Part shown: one piece after another, positions 1 through 7,995 of the stretch
How positions within the stretch are numbered: position 1 is the stretch's first letter
Layout: each line of letters begins with the position of its first letter
Source: Actinomycetes bacterium
Lineage (GTDB): Bacteria; Actinomycetota; Acidimicrobiia; Spongiisociales; UBA5794
NCBI GenBank assembly: GCA_024640745.1
Contig: JAHEEL010000017.1
Coordinates: 1-18,567, forward strand
Reading direction: 5' to 3'
Length of the DNA stretch: 18,567 nucleotides
The notes under the pieces: model-generated
Database searches by the model: none
Told to the model about the DNA's origin: nothing
What the model saw: the letters and a program-made list of their open reading frames with translations, nothing else
Program-made: the position numbers and the translations under genes

Positions 1-423
1 GACGTCGAGGTTGGCGCCGACGTCGAGCACGACCTCGCGAGTTGGGAAGATCGATGCGATCGCGGGGCGAGTCACCCCCGGCAGGCGACCGACGACGAAC
101 GCCGAGGCGGCGAGAGCGGCCCCGGTCGAACCGGCTGAGACCAGGGCTTCAGCCTCCCCGTCCTTGACGAGGCGCGCGGCCACCATGATCGAGGCGTCCT
201 TCTTGTCTCGCACCGCGCGGGCTGGTTCCTCGCCCATCTCGATGACTTCGCTTGCATGAAAGACGGGGAGATCGGCATCGAACCGCTCGAGCACGGGATC
301 GAGGTGGGCGCGATCGCCGACCAAGATCACGTCGACACCGGCGTTCGACGCGTCGACGGCGCCACGCACGGTCTCCAGCGGAGCGTGGTCGCCCCCCATT
401 GCATCGACGACGACCCGTGCCAT
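1..423 (-). CDS. plsX: Phosphate acyltransferase PlsX, N-terminal part (cut by window edge)
   Basis: PlsX converts acyl-ACP plus phosphate into acyl-phosphate, the donor used by PlsY to start phospholipid synthesis at the membrane. Only the first 141 codons are present; the family is usually about 330-350 residues, so the C-terminal half lies beyond base 1. The visible part starts MARVVVDAMGGDHAP, the family's N-terminal signature, followed by a VSAGSTGA stretch (usually SAGNTGA) around residues 93-100 and a DVGAN motif close to the cut. The ATG at 423 is chosen because the DAMGGDHAP signature follows at residues 7-15 and because it lies 7 bases after the rpmF stop. The rpmF-plsX order is a common bacterial arrangement linking ribosome production to lipid synthesis. 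The Asn-to-Ser change in SAGNTGA is slight. Family assignment is secure. Confidence 0.95.
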   Translation of the reverse strand, partial: MARVVVDAMGGDHAPLETVRGAVDASNAGVDVILVGDRAHLDPVLERFDADLPVFHASEVIEMGEEPARAVRDKKDASIMVAARLVKDGEAEALVSAGSTGAALAASAFVVGRLPGVTRPAIASIFPTREVVLDVGANLDV

Positions 424-430
424 CGCGGGT

Positions 431-607
431 TCAGGTCTCAGTGATGATCTCGCGACCGTTGTAGCTGCCACAATTCGCGCACACCCGGTGCGGAACGTGT
501 TTGGCACCACACTGTGGACACGTGGCAAGCGTCGGGCTGGAAACCTTCCACTGTGCCTTGCGGCGCCGGGTCCGTGACCGCGACATCTTCTTCTTCGGGA
601 CGGCCAT
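431..607 (-). CDS. rpmF: 50S ribosomal protein L32
   Basis: This is a 58-residue protein of the large ribosomal subunit. It starts MAVPKKKMSRSRTRRRKAQW, the typical basic L32 N-terminus, and carries a zinc-ribbon with C30-x2-C33 and C43-x2-C46, so it is the zinc-binding (C+) form. The ATG at 607 was chosen from this N-terminus. The overlapping longer reading frame at 438-629 on the same strand is a frame-shifted shadow. It sits 18 bases downstream of the DUF177 gene and 7 bases upstream of plsX, in the widespread DUF177-rpmF-plsX order. It is almost certainly cotranscribed with both. Confidence 0.97.
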   Translation of the reverse strand: MAVPKKKMSRSRTRRRKAQWKVSSPTLATCPQCGAKHVPHRVCANCGSYNGREIITET

Positions 608-625
608 CAGGAGAACCTCGTTTCG

Positions 626-1129
626 TCAATCTCCGGGCGGGAGCAGGTCACGCAAGACGGCGAACGGTGAGCCGGTGACATCCGATTCGCCCGGGGAGTC
701 GGTATTCAAGTCCGTTTCCGCTGTACTCACAAGTCCCTCGCAGGATTCGTCGCAGATCGGGAGAATCGTGAATCCCAGGAGCGTCTCGTCGCGAAGGAAC
801 GGCTCCAAGTCGATGACGGTGCCCTCGATCGGGTAGGCATCCTCACCCGGATCAGCTTCGAAGAGACCCGTGACCGGCTCGCACACATCGTCGACGAACG
901 TCTCGAGACACCGGCGGCATACGTGCTCGGCGGAACAACAGACCTCGCCCCGAACGAGAATCCCGCCCGGCACCGGGCCAACGGTGAGGTCGGCGACGAG
1001 CGGCGGCTCGGCAAGGACCCGGCTCATCTCGAGCTTCCAGTCGACAACGGTCTCGACGACGACCGGGCGCGAAGGGACGTCCCGCCCAAGCAGATCGGAA
1101 ATGTCGAGGAGGAATGGCGATCGGGTCAT
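626..1129 (-). CDS. DUF177 / YceD family protein (23S rRNA accumulation)
   Basis: The product is 167 residues, typical of the DUF177 family, which includes E. coli YceD and plant DUF177A, linked to 23S rRNA accumulation or 50S assembly. Recognition rests on two cysteine motifs: C71-x2-C74 in the CRRCLE segment and C126-x3-C130 in LPICDESCEGL, the family's C-terminal signature, preceded by the acidic DLEPFLRDETLL segment. Four cysteines suggest a metal site, which is inference. The ATG at 1129 has a GAGG six bases upstream. It lies directly before rpmF, the partner it almost always accompanies. The last 35 residues are acidic and poorly conserved. The molecular activity of the family is unknown. 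Confidence 0.92.
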   Translation of the reverse strand: MTRSPFLLDISDLLGRDVPSRPVVVETVVDWKLEMSRVLAEPPLVADLTVGPVPGGILVRGEVCCSAEHVCRRCLETFVDDVCEPVTGLFEADPGEDAYPIEGTVIDLEPFLRDETLLGFTILPICDESCEGLVSTAETDLNTDSPGESDVTGSPFAVLRDLLPPGD

Positions 1130-1180
1130 GGGGTGCCTCGTTTCGGCGGAATGGTGATCCGTGCGATGCGGGCCGGGCGG

Positions 1181-1705
1181 CTACTGGCTGACGGGAGGCG
1201 GCGGTGTCGGCGGCAGCGATTGGTGGAGCTCAGATCTCGCTTCCCGCACGTAGCGCAGCAGCTCGGCGAGCACCTGTTCAGCCTCGGCGAGATGCCGCTC
1301 GGCGAAGTCCTCGGCTTCGAGGCGGATCCGGCGAGCCTCGGTCTCAGCGTTGCGAACGAGCGTGTTCGCTTCCTCCACCGCCTCCTGGACGATGTACGAC
1401 TCCGACACCATCTGATCGGATCGTTCCTTGGCGTCGGCCAGGACTTCGCGGGCCTTCTCGTTCGTCCGCGCGATATACGCCTCGCGCTCGCGGACCATCC
1501 AGCGGGCCGCCCGGAGCTCTTCCGGTAGGCCGCTCTGGATCCTGGCGAGCTCGTCGAGGGTGTCGTCCTGGTTGATCATCACGCTGTTGGACAGCGGCAC
1601 CTGCCGTGCATTCTCGATCTCGATCATCAGGTTCTCGAGCATGTCCAGCAATCCGCCGGGGACCGGCGGCGGCGCCTGGGGGTGGTCCGAGTGTTCCATG
1701 GTCAT
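1181..1705 (-). CDS. sepIVA: SepIVA-like DivIVA-family coiled-coil protein
   Basis: This 174-residue protein is largely one long coiled coil (about residues 45-160) rich in Glu, Ala and Arg, with a proline-rich head (residues 8-15) and a proline-rich tail. The segment LDMLENLMIEIENARQVPLSNSVMINQDDTLDELARIQSGLPEELRAA resembles, from memory, the N-terminal part of mycobacterial SepIVA (LDEL..IVEEARGVPM.......DVLELIDDIKDAIPGEL). SepIVA is a DivIVA-like regulator of polar growth and septation. The present protein is shorter because the middle coiled-coil repeats are fewer. Such genes are often mislabelled as ATP synthase subunit B. The ATG at 1705 overlaps the coaD stop by four bases (ATGA) and has AAGGAG eight bases upstream inside coaD; a second ATG lies two codons in. 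The coaD-SepIVA-DUF177-rpmF order matches actinobacterial neighbourhoods. Family membership is likely; function is inferred. Confidence 0.72.
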   Translation of the reverse strand: MTMEHSDHPQAPPPVPGGLLDMLENLMIEIENARQVPLSNSVMINQDDTLDELARIQSGLPEELRAARWMVREREAYIARTNEKAREVLADAKERSDQMVSESYIVQEAVEEANTLVRNAETEARRIRLEAEDFAERHLAEAEQVLAELLRYVREARSELHQSLPPTPPPPVSQ

Positions 1706-2175
1706 GCGTGACGCTCCTTCATGGCGGCGGCGACGGCGGCCGCGACGAGCGCGTCGATCGTGCCGCCGAGACGAGATACCTCTTTGACGAGCGAGGACGA
1801 TAGGTAGCCGAATTCGGGTTTCGTAGCCACGAACAGGGTGACGATTCCCGAGAGGTGCCGGTTCATCTGTGACATCTGGAACTCGTAGTCGAAGTCGGTC
1901 ATCGCTCGCAAACCCTTGACCACTACATCCGCGCCGACCTCGGTTGCATAGTCCACCAGCAATCCGCCGAACGAGCCGACTCGAACGTTGTCCCACTGTG
2001 AGCAGAGGTCGGTGAGCATCTCGACCCGCTCGACCTCATCGAAGAGGGGCGACTTCGAAGGGTTCCCGATCACGCCGACGATGATCTCGTCGAAGATTCC
2101 GACGCAGCGCTCGATGACGTCGAGGTGCCCGTTCGTGGGCGGATCGAAACTGCCCGGGATAAGCGCCGCGGTCAA
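1702..2175 (-). CDS. coaD: Pantetheine-phosphate adenylyltransferase
   Basis: CoaD transfers AMP from ATP to 4'-phosphopantetheine, giving dephospho-CoA, the penultimate step of coenzyme A synthesis in the cytosol. The 157 residues are full length. Signature motifs are PGSFDPPTNGH at 7-17 (nucleotidyltransferase, TxGH 14-17), KGLR at 87-90, DFDYEFQMSQMNRHL at 94-108, and the SSSLVKEV ATP-site motif at 126-133. The start is an unusual TTG at 2175, required because the PGSFDP motif begins seven codons later and no ATG or GTG is suitably placed. TTGA overlaps the rsmD stop by four bases, so translation is probably coupled. The rsmD-coaD pairing is conserved widely in bacteria. Confidence 0.97.
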   Translation of the reverse strand: MTAALIPGSFDPPTNGHLDVIERCVGIFDEIIVGVIGNPSKSPLFDEVERVEMLTDLCSQWDNVRVGSFGGLLVDYATEVGADVVVKGLRAMTDFDYEFQMSQMNRHLSGIVTLFVATKPEFGYLSSSLVKEVSRLGGTIDALVAAAVAAAMKERHA

Positions 2176-2708
2176 GGTTGCTCCTTCACGAGGATCCAGA
2201 TTTCACTGTCACCGTACCGTCGCCGGTCGGCGCACCGCAGACTATCGGACTCCGGCGCCGTTCCCCCCGCTCGGCGGTGCACCACCACACACCCCGCTCG
2301 ATCGACGCGATCACCGAGCAGGCGCAGAACGGTTCCGACGTCCTCATCAGCGAGGGCAAAGGGAGGGTCGACGAACACCAGATCGTACGTCCCACGATCG
2401 GTCTGGAGAAAGCGCTCGACTTCGGCCTCCACCAACGTGCCTCCGAGATCGACTGCCGCGATGTTGTCGGCAAGGACTCGGACCGCCGCGCGATTGCGCT
2501 CCACGAAGACCGCGGACGATGCTCCGCGGCTCATTGCCTCGAGACCGAGCGAGCCACTCCCCGCGTAGAGATCGAGCACAACCGAATCCGGCAGCCGCTG
2601 CTGGAGCGAAGAGAAGATCGCCTCTCGTGCGCGAGCCGTGAATGGGCGCGTGCCCGAACGCGGTGCTGCCAGCCGCCGGCCCTTGGCCGCACCGGCGATG
2701 ATGCGCAT
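2172..2708 (-). CDS. rsmD: 16S rRNA (guanine(966)-N(2))-methyltransferase
   Basis: RsmD methylates G966 of 16S rRNA in the small subunit using S-adenosylmethionine. The 178-residue product has the family N-terminus MRIIAGAAKGRRL, the RPFTARAREAIFSSL segment (22-35), the SAM-binding DLYAGSGSLGLEAMSRGA motif (46-63) and the catalytic DPPF at 114-117. The ATG at 2708 is chosen because it directly precedes the conserved N-terminus and has a GGAAGG ribosome site just upstream; the open frame continues to 2888 but without family sequence. It lies 22 bases after the recG stop and overlaps coaD, so it is part of the recG-to-plsX operon. Confidence 0.95.
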   Translation of the reverse strand: MRIIAGAAKGRRLAAPRSGTRPFTARAREAIFSSLQQRLPDSVVLDLYAGSGSLGLEAMSRGASSAVFVERNRAAVRVLADNIAAVDLGGTLVEAEVERFLQTDRGTYDLVFVDPPFALADEDVGTVLRLLGDRVDRAGCVVVHRRAGGTAPESDSLRCADRRRYGDSEIWILVKEQP

Positions 2709-2730
2709 CTGTCCTTCCTTTGTCCCGGGA

Positions 2731-4956
2731 TCAGCTTCGCTCGAGCCATTCTGCATCGTCGCCGAGCAATGCCTGCACTTCGTCGACGAGATCCGGATGA
2801 TGGTGCAACTCCGGATCGCTCCGAGCCAGGGCAAACGCTTCGCGGCGCGCGGCAACCAGGACCTCGACATCTCGCAGAAGATCCGCAAGGCGGAGGTCGG
2901 TCAGGCCGGACTGGCGGGCTCCGAAGACCGTGCCCTGGCCCCGAATCCTCATGTCTTCTTCAGCGAGACGGAAGCCGTCCGTCGTGGCGACCATGGCTGC
3001 GATTCGCTCCTCTGCGTCCGTGGTCGAGGGCTCAGCGATGAGCAGGCACACCGATGGGTGCTCGCCCCGCCCCACGCGTCCGCGGAGCTGGTGCAGCTGG
3101 CTGAGACCGAAGCGATCGGCATCCTCGATCACCATCATCGTTGCATTCGGCACATCGATGCCGACTTCGATCACGGTCGTCGCCACGAGCACGTCCAGCT
3201 CGCCCGCCCGGAACCGGTGCATGACACTCTCTTTGTCGGCGGGCCGCATCTGGCCGTGGAGAAGGCCGAGACGCAGATCCGGATAGACCGAGCGGAGCCG
3301 CTCGTACTCGGCCGTCGCAGACTTCACTTCGAGCTTGGCCGAGTCGTCGACGAGCGGGCAAACAACGAACACCTGGCGCCCGGCGGCCACCTCGTCTCGC
3401 ACCCGATCGTAGACCCGTTCGAGTTCCTCCGCTTCCTTGGGGACGTGCGCGGTCGTCACCGGCATCCGTCCGGGAGGCATCTCATCGAGCACCGACACGT
3501 CGAGGTCGCCGTACAGGGTCATCGAGAGCGTCCTCGGAATCGGTGTCGCCGTCATGATGAGCAGGTCGGGATCGTGATCAGAGGACTTGTCGCGCAGTTT
3601 CACACGCTGGTGCACACCAAAGCGATGCTGCTCATCGACCGCGGCGATGCCCAGCTGCGCGAACTGGACGCCCTCCTGGATGAGGGCGTGGGTGCCGATT
3701 GCGATGTCGATGGTCCCATCGGCAGTCCATCCATGCACGGTGGAGCGGTCGACACTGCCCGAGAAGTTGGTGATCGCGCGATGAGCGGTCAGCAGGGCGA
3801 CGCGAACCGATGGGCCGGTTTCGCCTGCGAACAGATTCTCGGTTCCCCCTTGGTCCGGGCCGCCGCCGGGGGCGAGATCCGCGGCTTCGAGCGCGTCCAC
3901 CGTGGAGAGGAAGTGCTGCTCGGCGAGTACCTCCGTCGGCGCCATGATCGCGCCTTGGAATCCCCCCTGAACGGCCATGAGGAGCGTGCAGAGCGCAACC
4001 ACCGTCTTGCCGGAGCCGACCTCGCCTTGGAGCAGGCGGTGCATCGGGTGGTCTCCCGCGAGGTCATCGCGGATCTCCCCGATAACGCGCTCCTGTGCAG
4101 CCGTGAGGCGATACGGAAGCGCGCCCAGAAACTGGTCGACGAGCTCGCCGTCGATGACATGGTTGGCTCCTCGGGCCTGGAGGCCTTGCCGCCATTTGCG
4201 CAGGGCCAGCGCCACCTCGATGCGGAAGAACTCGTCGAAGATCAGGCGATCTCGTGCCCGGTCGGCGTCCGCTCGACCGGTTGGGAAGTGGATGTTGGCA
4301 ATGGATTCGTCGCGGCCGGCAAGTCCGAGCCGAGACAGGATCTCCGTTGGCACCACCTCAGCGATCGGACGAGACCGCTTCAGGGCGTTGTCCACGGCGG
4401 CGCGGAGCTGTCGCGGGGTGAGGCCTCCGACGCGAGGATGAACCGGCACAATCCGTCCCGTGACGAGCGATTCTTCGTCATCGAGCCGATCGAGGTCCGG
4501 CGCCTTCATCTGGAGGCGACCGCGAAACAGCTCAGCCTTCCCGGACAGGGCAATCTCCTCGCCCTGATCCACCTTGAGATAGGGATTGAACCACACCGCC
4601 TTCAACGTGCTCGTCCCGTCCCCGATCGTCGCCTCGATCATCACCCGGTTCTTCGAAATCCGCCTCCTCGAAACGCTCCGCACCACACCTCCGACGGTGA
4701 CCTCCTCACCGAGCGGAACCGACGAAAGGTCGAACAGTTGGGACCGATCCAGGTAGCGGCGCGGCGCGTGAAGGAGCAGCGCCGCCACCGAGCCGATACC
4801 CGCCTCGGTCAACCGCTTCGCCTTGCGAGGTCCGATGTCCTTGACGGCGTCGATCGGCACGTCGGCGAGGTAGGCAAGGCTCCGGCCGTGGGATGGTTGA
4901 GCGGCGTCGGTCACGCACCCATGATGGTCGGTCGTGGTTCGAAGATCGTTGTTCAC
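2731..4956 (-). CDS. recG: ATP-dependent DNA helicase RecG
   Basis: RecG is a double-strand DNA translocase that remodels stalled replication forks and Holliday junctions. The 741-residue protein has the expected layout. An N-terminal helix-hairpin-helix/wedge OB region comes first (VKDIGPRKAKRLTEAGI about 38-54; OB fold about 80-155). Superfamily 2 motor domains follow, with Walker A GEVGSGKT at 311-318, the RecG-specific DEQH box at 441-444, TATPIPRT, ATTVIEVGIDVPNA and QLHQLRGRVGRG. The C-terminal GFRLAEEDMRIRGQGTVFGARQSG is the TRG-type signature. The start used is GTG at 4956 with AGGG/TAGG just upstream. An internal GTG at 4914 is an alternative that would drop 14 non-conserved residues. 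It is divergent from rpmB and heads the housekeeping operon. Confidence 0.97.
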   Translation of the reverse strand: MNNDLRTTTDHHGCVTDAAQPSHGRSLAYLADVPIDAVKDIGPRKAKRLTEAGIGSVAALLLHAPRRYLDRSQLFDLSSVPLGEEVTVGGVVRSVSRRRISKNRVMIEATIGDGTSTLKAVWFNPYLKVDQGEEIALSGKAELFRGRLQMKAPDLDRLDDEESLVTGRIVPVHPRVGGLTPRQLRAAVDNALKRSRPIAEVVPTEILSRLGLAGRDESIANIHFPTGRADADRARDRLIFDEFFRIEVALALRKWRQGLQARGANHVIDGELVDQFLGALPYRLTAAQERVIGEIRDDLAGDHPMHRLLQGEVGSGKTVVALCTLLMAVQGGFQGAIMAPTEVLAEQHFLSTVDALEAADLAPGGGPDQGGTENLFAGETGPSVRVALLTAHRAITNFSGSVDRSTVHGWTADGTIDIAIGTHALIQEGVQFAQLGIAAVDEQHRFGVHQRVKLRDKSSDHDPDLLIMTATPIPRTLSMTLYGDLDVSVLDEMPPGRMPVTTAHVPKEAEELERVYDRVRDEVAAGRQVFVVCPLVDDSAKLEVKSATAEYERLRSVYPDLRLGLLHGQMRPADKESVMHRFRAGELDVLVATTVIEVGIDVPNATMMVIEDADRFGLSQLHQLRGRVGRGEHPSVCLLIAEPSTTDAEERIAAMVATTDGFRLAEEDMRIRGQGTVFGARQSGLTDLRLADLLRDVEVLVAARREAFALARSDPELHHHPDLVDEVQALLGDDAEWLERS

Positions 4957-4966
4957 CCTACCCTGC

Positions 4967-4972
4967 TAGCCT
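4967..4972 (+). promoter_or_regulatory. Candidate extended -10 element for rpmB
   Basis: TAGCCT is preceded by TG and one base (TGC-TAGCCT), the layout of an extended -10, 29 bases before the rpmB ATG in the recG/rpmB divergent gap. A second TANNNT (TACCCT, 4959-4964) lies just upstream. No convincing -35 is visible, so this is tentative. Confidence 0.35.
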
Positions 4973-4985
4973 CCCGCGTCACCTC

Positions 4986-4991
4986 AGGAGG
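4986..4991 (+). promoter_or_regulatory. Consensus Shine-Dalgarno of rpmB
   Basis: A perfect AGGAGG lies ten bases before the rpmB ATG. It fixes the start at 5002 and contrasts with several genes in this window that have no ribosome-binding site. Confidence 0.85.
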
Positions 4992-5001
4992 TCCTCCCCA
5001 C

Positions 5002-5190
5002 ATGTCATACCGCTGTGAAGTCTGCGGCAAGGAGCCGTGGGTCGGCAAACAAGTCAGCTTCTCCCACAAGCGGTCGAGCCGCCGTTGGCTCCCGAACATC
5101 CAGCGTGTGCGGGTGAAGCACGGTAGTAACTCCCGCCGCATCCGCGTCTGCACGTCGTGCATCAAGGCGGGCAAAGTCGAGAAGGTCTAG
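5002..5190 (+). CDS. rpmB: 50S ribosomal protein L28
   Basis: This 62-residue ribosomal protein starts MSYRCEVCGKEP and continues with the diagnostic VSFSHKRSSRRWLPNIQRVRV segment (18-38). It has C5-x2-C8 and C50-x2-C53, so it is the zinc-binding form of L28. The ATG at 5002 is set by the consensus AGGAGG upstream. The in-frame open stretch running back to 2638 is only the antisense of recG. It is divergent from recG. The next gene begins 3 bases after its TAG, so the two are probably translated from one mRNA. Confidence 0.97.
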   Translation: MSYRCEVCGKEPWVGKQVSFSHKRSSRRWLPNIQRVRVKHGSNSRRIRVCTSCIKAGKVEKV

Positions 5191-5193
5191 CCC

Positions 5194-5406
5194 GTGCAGG
5201 GCGTCGTCAAGGTCTACGACCCCGTTTCCGGGGTCGGCGTGATCGTGCGAGACGACGACCGATCCGAGGTCTACCTACGCCCCGGCTCACTCGACGGCTC
5301 CATGTTCCGCATGCTCCGGCAGGGGCAACGCGTGATCTTCGACACCGATGATCACGAGGGCCGCCTCTACGCGCGCGATCTGCGCTTCGGAGCCGACGGC
5401 TACTAA
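5194..5406 (+). CDS. Small cold-shock-fold-like protein, degenerate RNA-binding motifs
   Basis: The product is 70 residues starting at GTG 5194. The order of segments matches a cold-shock (OB-fold) domain: GVVKVYDPVSGVGVIV aligns with the G-VKWFN..KGFGFI region, EVYLRP with the DVFVHF strand, and LRQGQRVIFDTDD with the EGQRVEFE segment. However, the aromatic and histidine residues that stack on RNA in RNP1 and RNP2 are replaced (GVGVI for GFGFI, VYLRP for VFVHF). It may bind nucleic acid weakly, bind another ligand, or work on the ribosome. It starts three bases after the rpmB stop, which implies coupled translation with L28. The fold call is by pattern; the function is unknown. Confidence 0.65.
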   Translation: MQGVVKVYDPVSGVGVIVRDDDRSEVYLRPGSLDGSMFRMLRQGQRVIFDTDDHEGRLYARDLRFGADGY

Positions 5407-5423
5407 CCCTCGATTCCTCCCGG

Positions 5424-5429
5424 TACACT
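5424..5429 (+). promoter_or_regulatory. Candidate -10 element for the RAM-domain gene
   Basis: TACACT fits TANNNT and sits 24 bases before the GTG at 5454. A GAGGAGGA ribosome site (5443-5450) lies between. No clear -35 is seen. It implies a short leader of about 15-20 bases. Confidence 0.45.
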
Positions 5430-5453
5430 GGGTTCCCGAAGCGAGGAGGATCC

Positions 5454-5687
5454 GTGGTTCGAGCATACGTTCTGATCCAGACCGACACCGGTCGAGCCGC
5501 CGACGTCGCCGGGAGCATCCGGGATATGCCTGGCGTCATCTCCACCGAAGCGGTCACCGGGCCGTATGACGTGGTGGTGTTCGTCGAGGCCGCCGACGTC
5601 GACGCCCTCGGTCAACTGGTCGTGTCCGCCGTGCAACCGGTCGATGGGATCGTCCGCACGTTGACCTGCCCCGTTATCAGGCTCTGA
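5454..5687 (+). CDS. Stand-alone Lrp/AsnC ligand-binding (RAM) domain protein
   Basis: This 77-residue protein consists of one RAM (alpha-beta ligand-binding) domain. It opens MVRAYVLIQTDTGRAADVAGSIRDMPGV, with the usual beta-strand, then ISTEAVTGPYDVVVFVEAADVDALGQLV, containing the G-x-YD-hydrophobic motif, and ends with the short strand TLTCPVIRL. There is no helix-turn-helix domain, so it cannot be a full Lrp regulator; such proteins usually form oligomers and bind small ligands, often amino acids. Its target is unknown. The GTG start at 5454 follows GAGGAGGA by a few bases, and a possible -10 TACACT lies upstream. The gene probably has its own promoter and ends convergently with ddl. Confidence 0.85.
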   Translation: MVRAYVLIQTDTGRAADVAGSIRDMPGVISTEAVTGPYDVVVFVEAADVDALGQLVVSAVQPVDGIVRTLTCPVIRL

Positions 5688-5699
5688 CGCAGCCGGTTC

Positions 5700-5738
5700 G
5701 GATCAGTCGCCACGGCGACCGATCCCGCGGTTTTCGCG
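5700..5738. terminator. Tandem stem-loops between convergent genes, possible bidirectional terminator
   Basis: In the 53-base gap between the RAM gene and ddl, GGATC-a-GTCGC pairs with GCGAC-c-GATCC around a CACG loop (5700-5725). It is followed at once by CGCG-GTTTT-CGCG (5726-5738). There is no long T run directly after the first stem on either strand, so intrinsic termination is plausible but not certain. Confidence 0.5.
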
Positions 5739-5740
5739 TC

Positions 5741-6751
<1,011 letters not shown>

Positions 6752-6757
6752 GCGAGC

Positions 6758-6763
6758 AGGTTA
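6758..6763 (-). promoter_or_regulatory. -10 element for a probable leaderless ddl transcript
   Basis: On the minus strand TAACCT (TANNNT) ends six bases before the ddl ATG at 6751, which would put the transcript start at or next to the A of the start codon. No purine-rich ribosome site precedes the ATG. Confidence 0.5.
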
Positions 6764-6790
6764 CCGACCAGCAGACTGGTGCGAGGACAA

Positions 6791-7615
6791 TCAGGCGTCC
6801 TCGTCGGACGTGCGGCGATCGAGTGAGATCGCGTGGAACCCGCCGTCGACGTGGATGATCTCGCCGGTCGTGGCGGGCATCCAGTCGGACAGCAGCACGC
6901 AGACCATCCGCGCGACCGGATCGGGATCGTGGATATCCCAGGGCAGCGGAGCCCGCTGGTGCCACGCGTCGACGAACTCCTCGATACCCGGGATCGACTT
7001 CGCGGCAACGGTGGCCAAGGGTCCGGCCGCCACTGCGTTGACCCGGATTCCGTCATCGCCGAGGTAGCGGGCAAGATACCGGGTCACCGACTGGAGGGCG
7101 GACTTCGAGACGCCCATCCAGTCGTAGGCCGGCCATGCCGTGGAATTGTCGAAATCAAGTGCAACGAGGGACCCTCCGCCGGCGGCGCGCATCAAGGGAA
7201 GGAGGCCCGTGGCCAACGTCTTGTAGGAGAACGCAGACGTCAGGAACGCGGTCGCGGCGGACTCGGCGGGCGTATCGAGAAAGTTGCCCCCGAGCGCATC
7301 TTCGGGTGCATACGCGATGGCGTGCAGGGCACCGTCGACCGCGCCCCACCGTTCTTCGAGGTCGGCGACGAGATTCGCCATGTGTTCCGGATCGTTGATG
7401 TCGAGTTCGACAACCGGTGGCGGATCGGGGAGGCGCTTGGCCGACCGCTCGGTCAGCCTGATTGCCCTACCGAAGCCGGTGAGCACGATCTCTGCGCCGT
7501 GCTCTTGTGCAATCCGGGCGGTGTGCCACGCAATTGAAGCATCGGTGAGCACCCCGGTGATGACCAGTCGTTTCCCGTGCAGCAAGCTCGGCTCCTCTTC
7601 CTTCGGCCGCGACAT
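6791..7615 (-). CDS. fabI: Enoyl-[acyl-carrier-protein] reductase, FabI/InhA type
   Basis: It catalyses the NADH-dependent reduction of trans-2-enoyl-ACP, the last step of each fatty-acid elongation round. The 274-residue product is close to mycobacterial InhA: LLHGKRLVITGVLTDASIAWHTARIAQEHGAEIVLTGF (11-48) parallels the InhA nucleotide-binding start. WPAYDWMGVSKSAL (161-174) holds catalytic Tyr164 and Lys171 in the Y-x6-K spacing of FabI enzymes. NAVAAGPL and VCVLLSDWMPATTGEIIHVDGG close the fold. The ATG at 7615 is set by homology; the open frame extends to 8068 without related sequence. It lies 14 bases after a small membrane-protein gene and 39 bases before ddl, so a shared transcript is likely. 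Confidence 0.95.
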   Translation of the reverse strand: MSRPKEEEPSLLHGKRLVITGVLTDASIAWHTARIAQEHGAEIVLTGFGRAIRLTERSAKRLPDPPPVVELDINDPEHMANLVADLEERWGAVDGALHAIAYAPEDALGGNFLDTPAESAATAFLTSAFSYKTLATGLLPLMRAAGGGSLVALDFDNSTAWPAYDWMGVSKSALQSVTRYLARYLGDDGIRVNAVAAGPLATVAAKSIPGIEEFVDAWHQRAPLPWDIHDPDPVARMVCVLLSDWMPATTGEIIHVDGGFHAISLDRRTSDEDA

Positions 7616-7629
7616 CCTAGGGACCGCAC

Positions 7630-7995
7630 TCACCCGACGTTGGACCACGCTCGAAAGCCAAGCCCCATCACGAACAACAAGAGGAGTCCATACAGCAGCG
7701 CCGGACGACGAGCAAGCGTGACACGGTAGATGTACGCGAGGCTGAGTGTCACGGCGATCAAGATGCCGTAGAACACGTGAAACCCGTTGAGCGGCCGGAG
7801 CCCGTATACGTAGAGCGCAACGCCGGCCGCCACCTGGATGAGCGCCGCGGCGATCGCCACGGAGACACCAATTCGGAAGGCACGCCCCGGCAGGCGATGA
7901 AGCGCGGCGAGACCAAGCCCCCACAGCCCGACGATCCCCGTCGTGGCGAGCGCGACATACACCCAGTGCGCGTGGAACCAGAGAATGGATGTCAT
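7630..7995 (-). CDS. Four-helix integral membrane protein, unknown function
   Basis: The product is 121 residues and strongly hydrophobic, with four predicted transmembrane helices at about 11-31, 41-62, 70-90 and 98-116, short loops, and positive residues (R34, R38, R41; R96, R97) that would place those loops inside. It has no cleavable signal peptide. Histidines H8 and H10 near helix 1 and H73 at the start of helix 3 are notable because such pairs can bind haem or metal, but there is no recognisable motif. It is not a family I can name. It lies 14 bases before fabI on the same strand, so it is probably cotranscribed with fabI and perhaps ddl, hinting at an envelope role. The start is ATG 7995 without a clear ribosome site; a TAGCCT -10-like element is at 8020-8025. 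Confidence 0.75.
   Translation of the reverse strand: MTSILWFHAHWVYVALATTGIVGLWGLGLAALHRLPGRAFRIGVSVAIAAALIQVAAGVALYVYGLRPLNGFHVFYGILIAVTLSLAYIYRVTLARRPALLYGLLLLFVMGLGFRAWSNVG

Noticed and set aside
1706..1996. N-terminal extension of the SepIVA-like frame into coaD
   Set aside because: The extension is an Arg/Gly-rich shadow of coaD; the ATG at 1705 has a good ribosome site and the usual 4-base overlap.
2638..5001. Very long plus-strand open frame continuing in frame into rpmB
   Set aside because: It is the antisense of recG, rich in His, Arg and Glu with no domain; rpmB has its own AGGAGG and canonical start at 5002.
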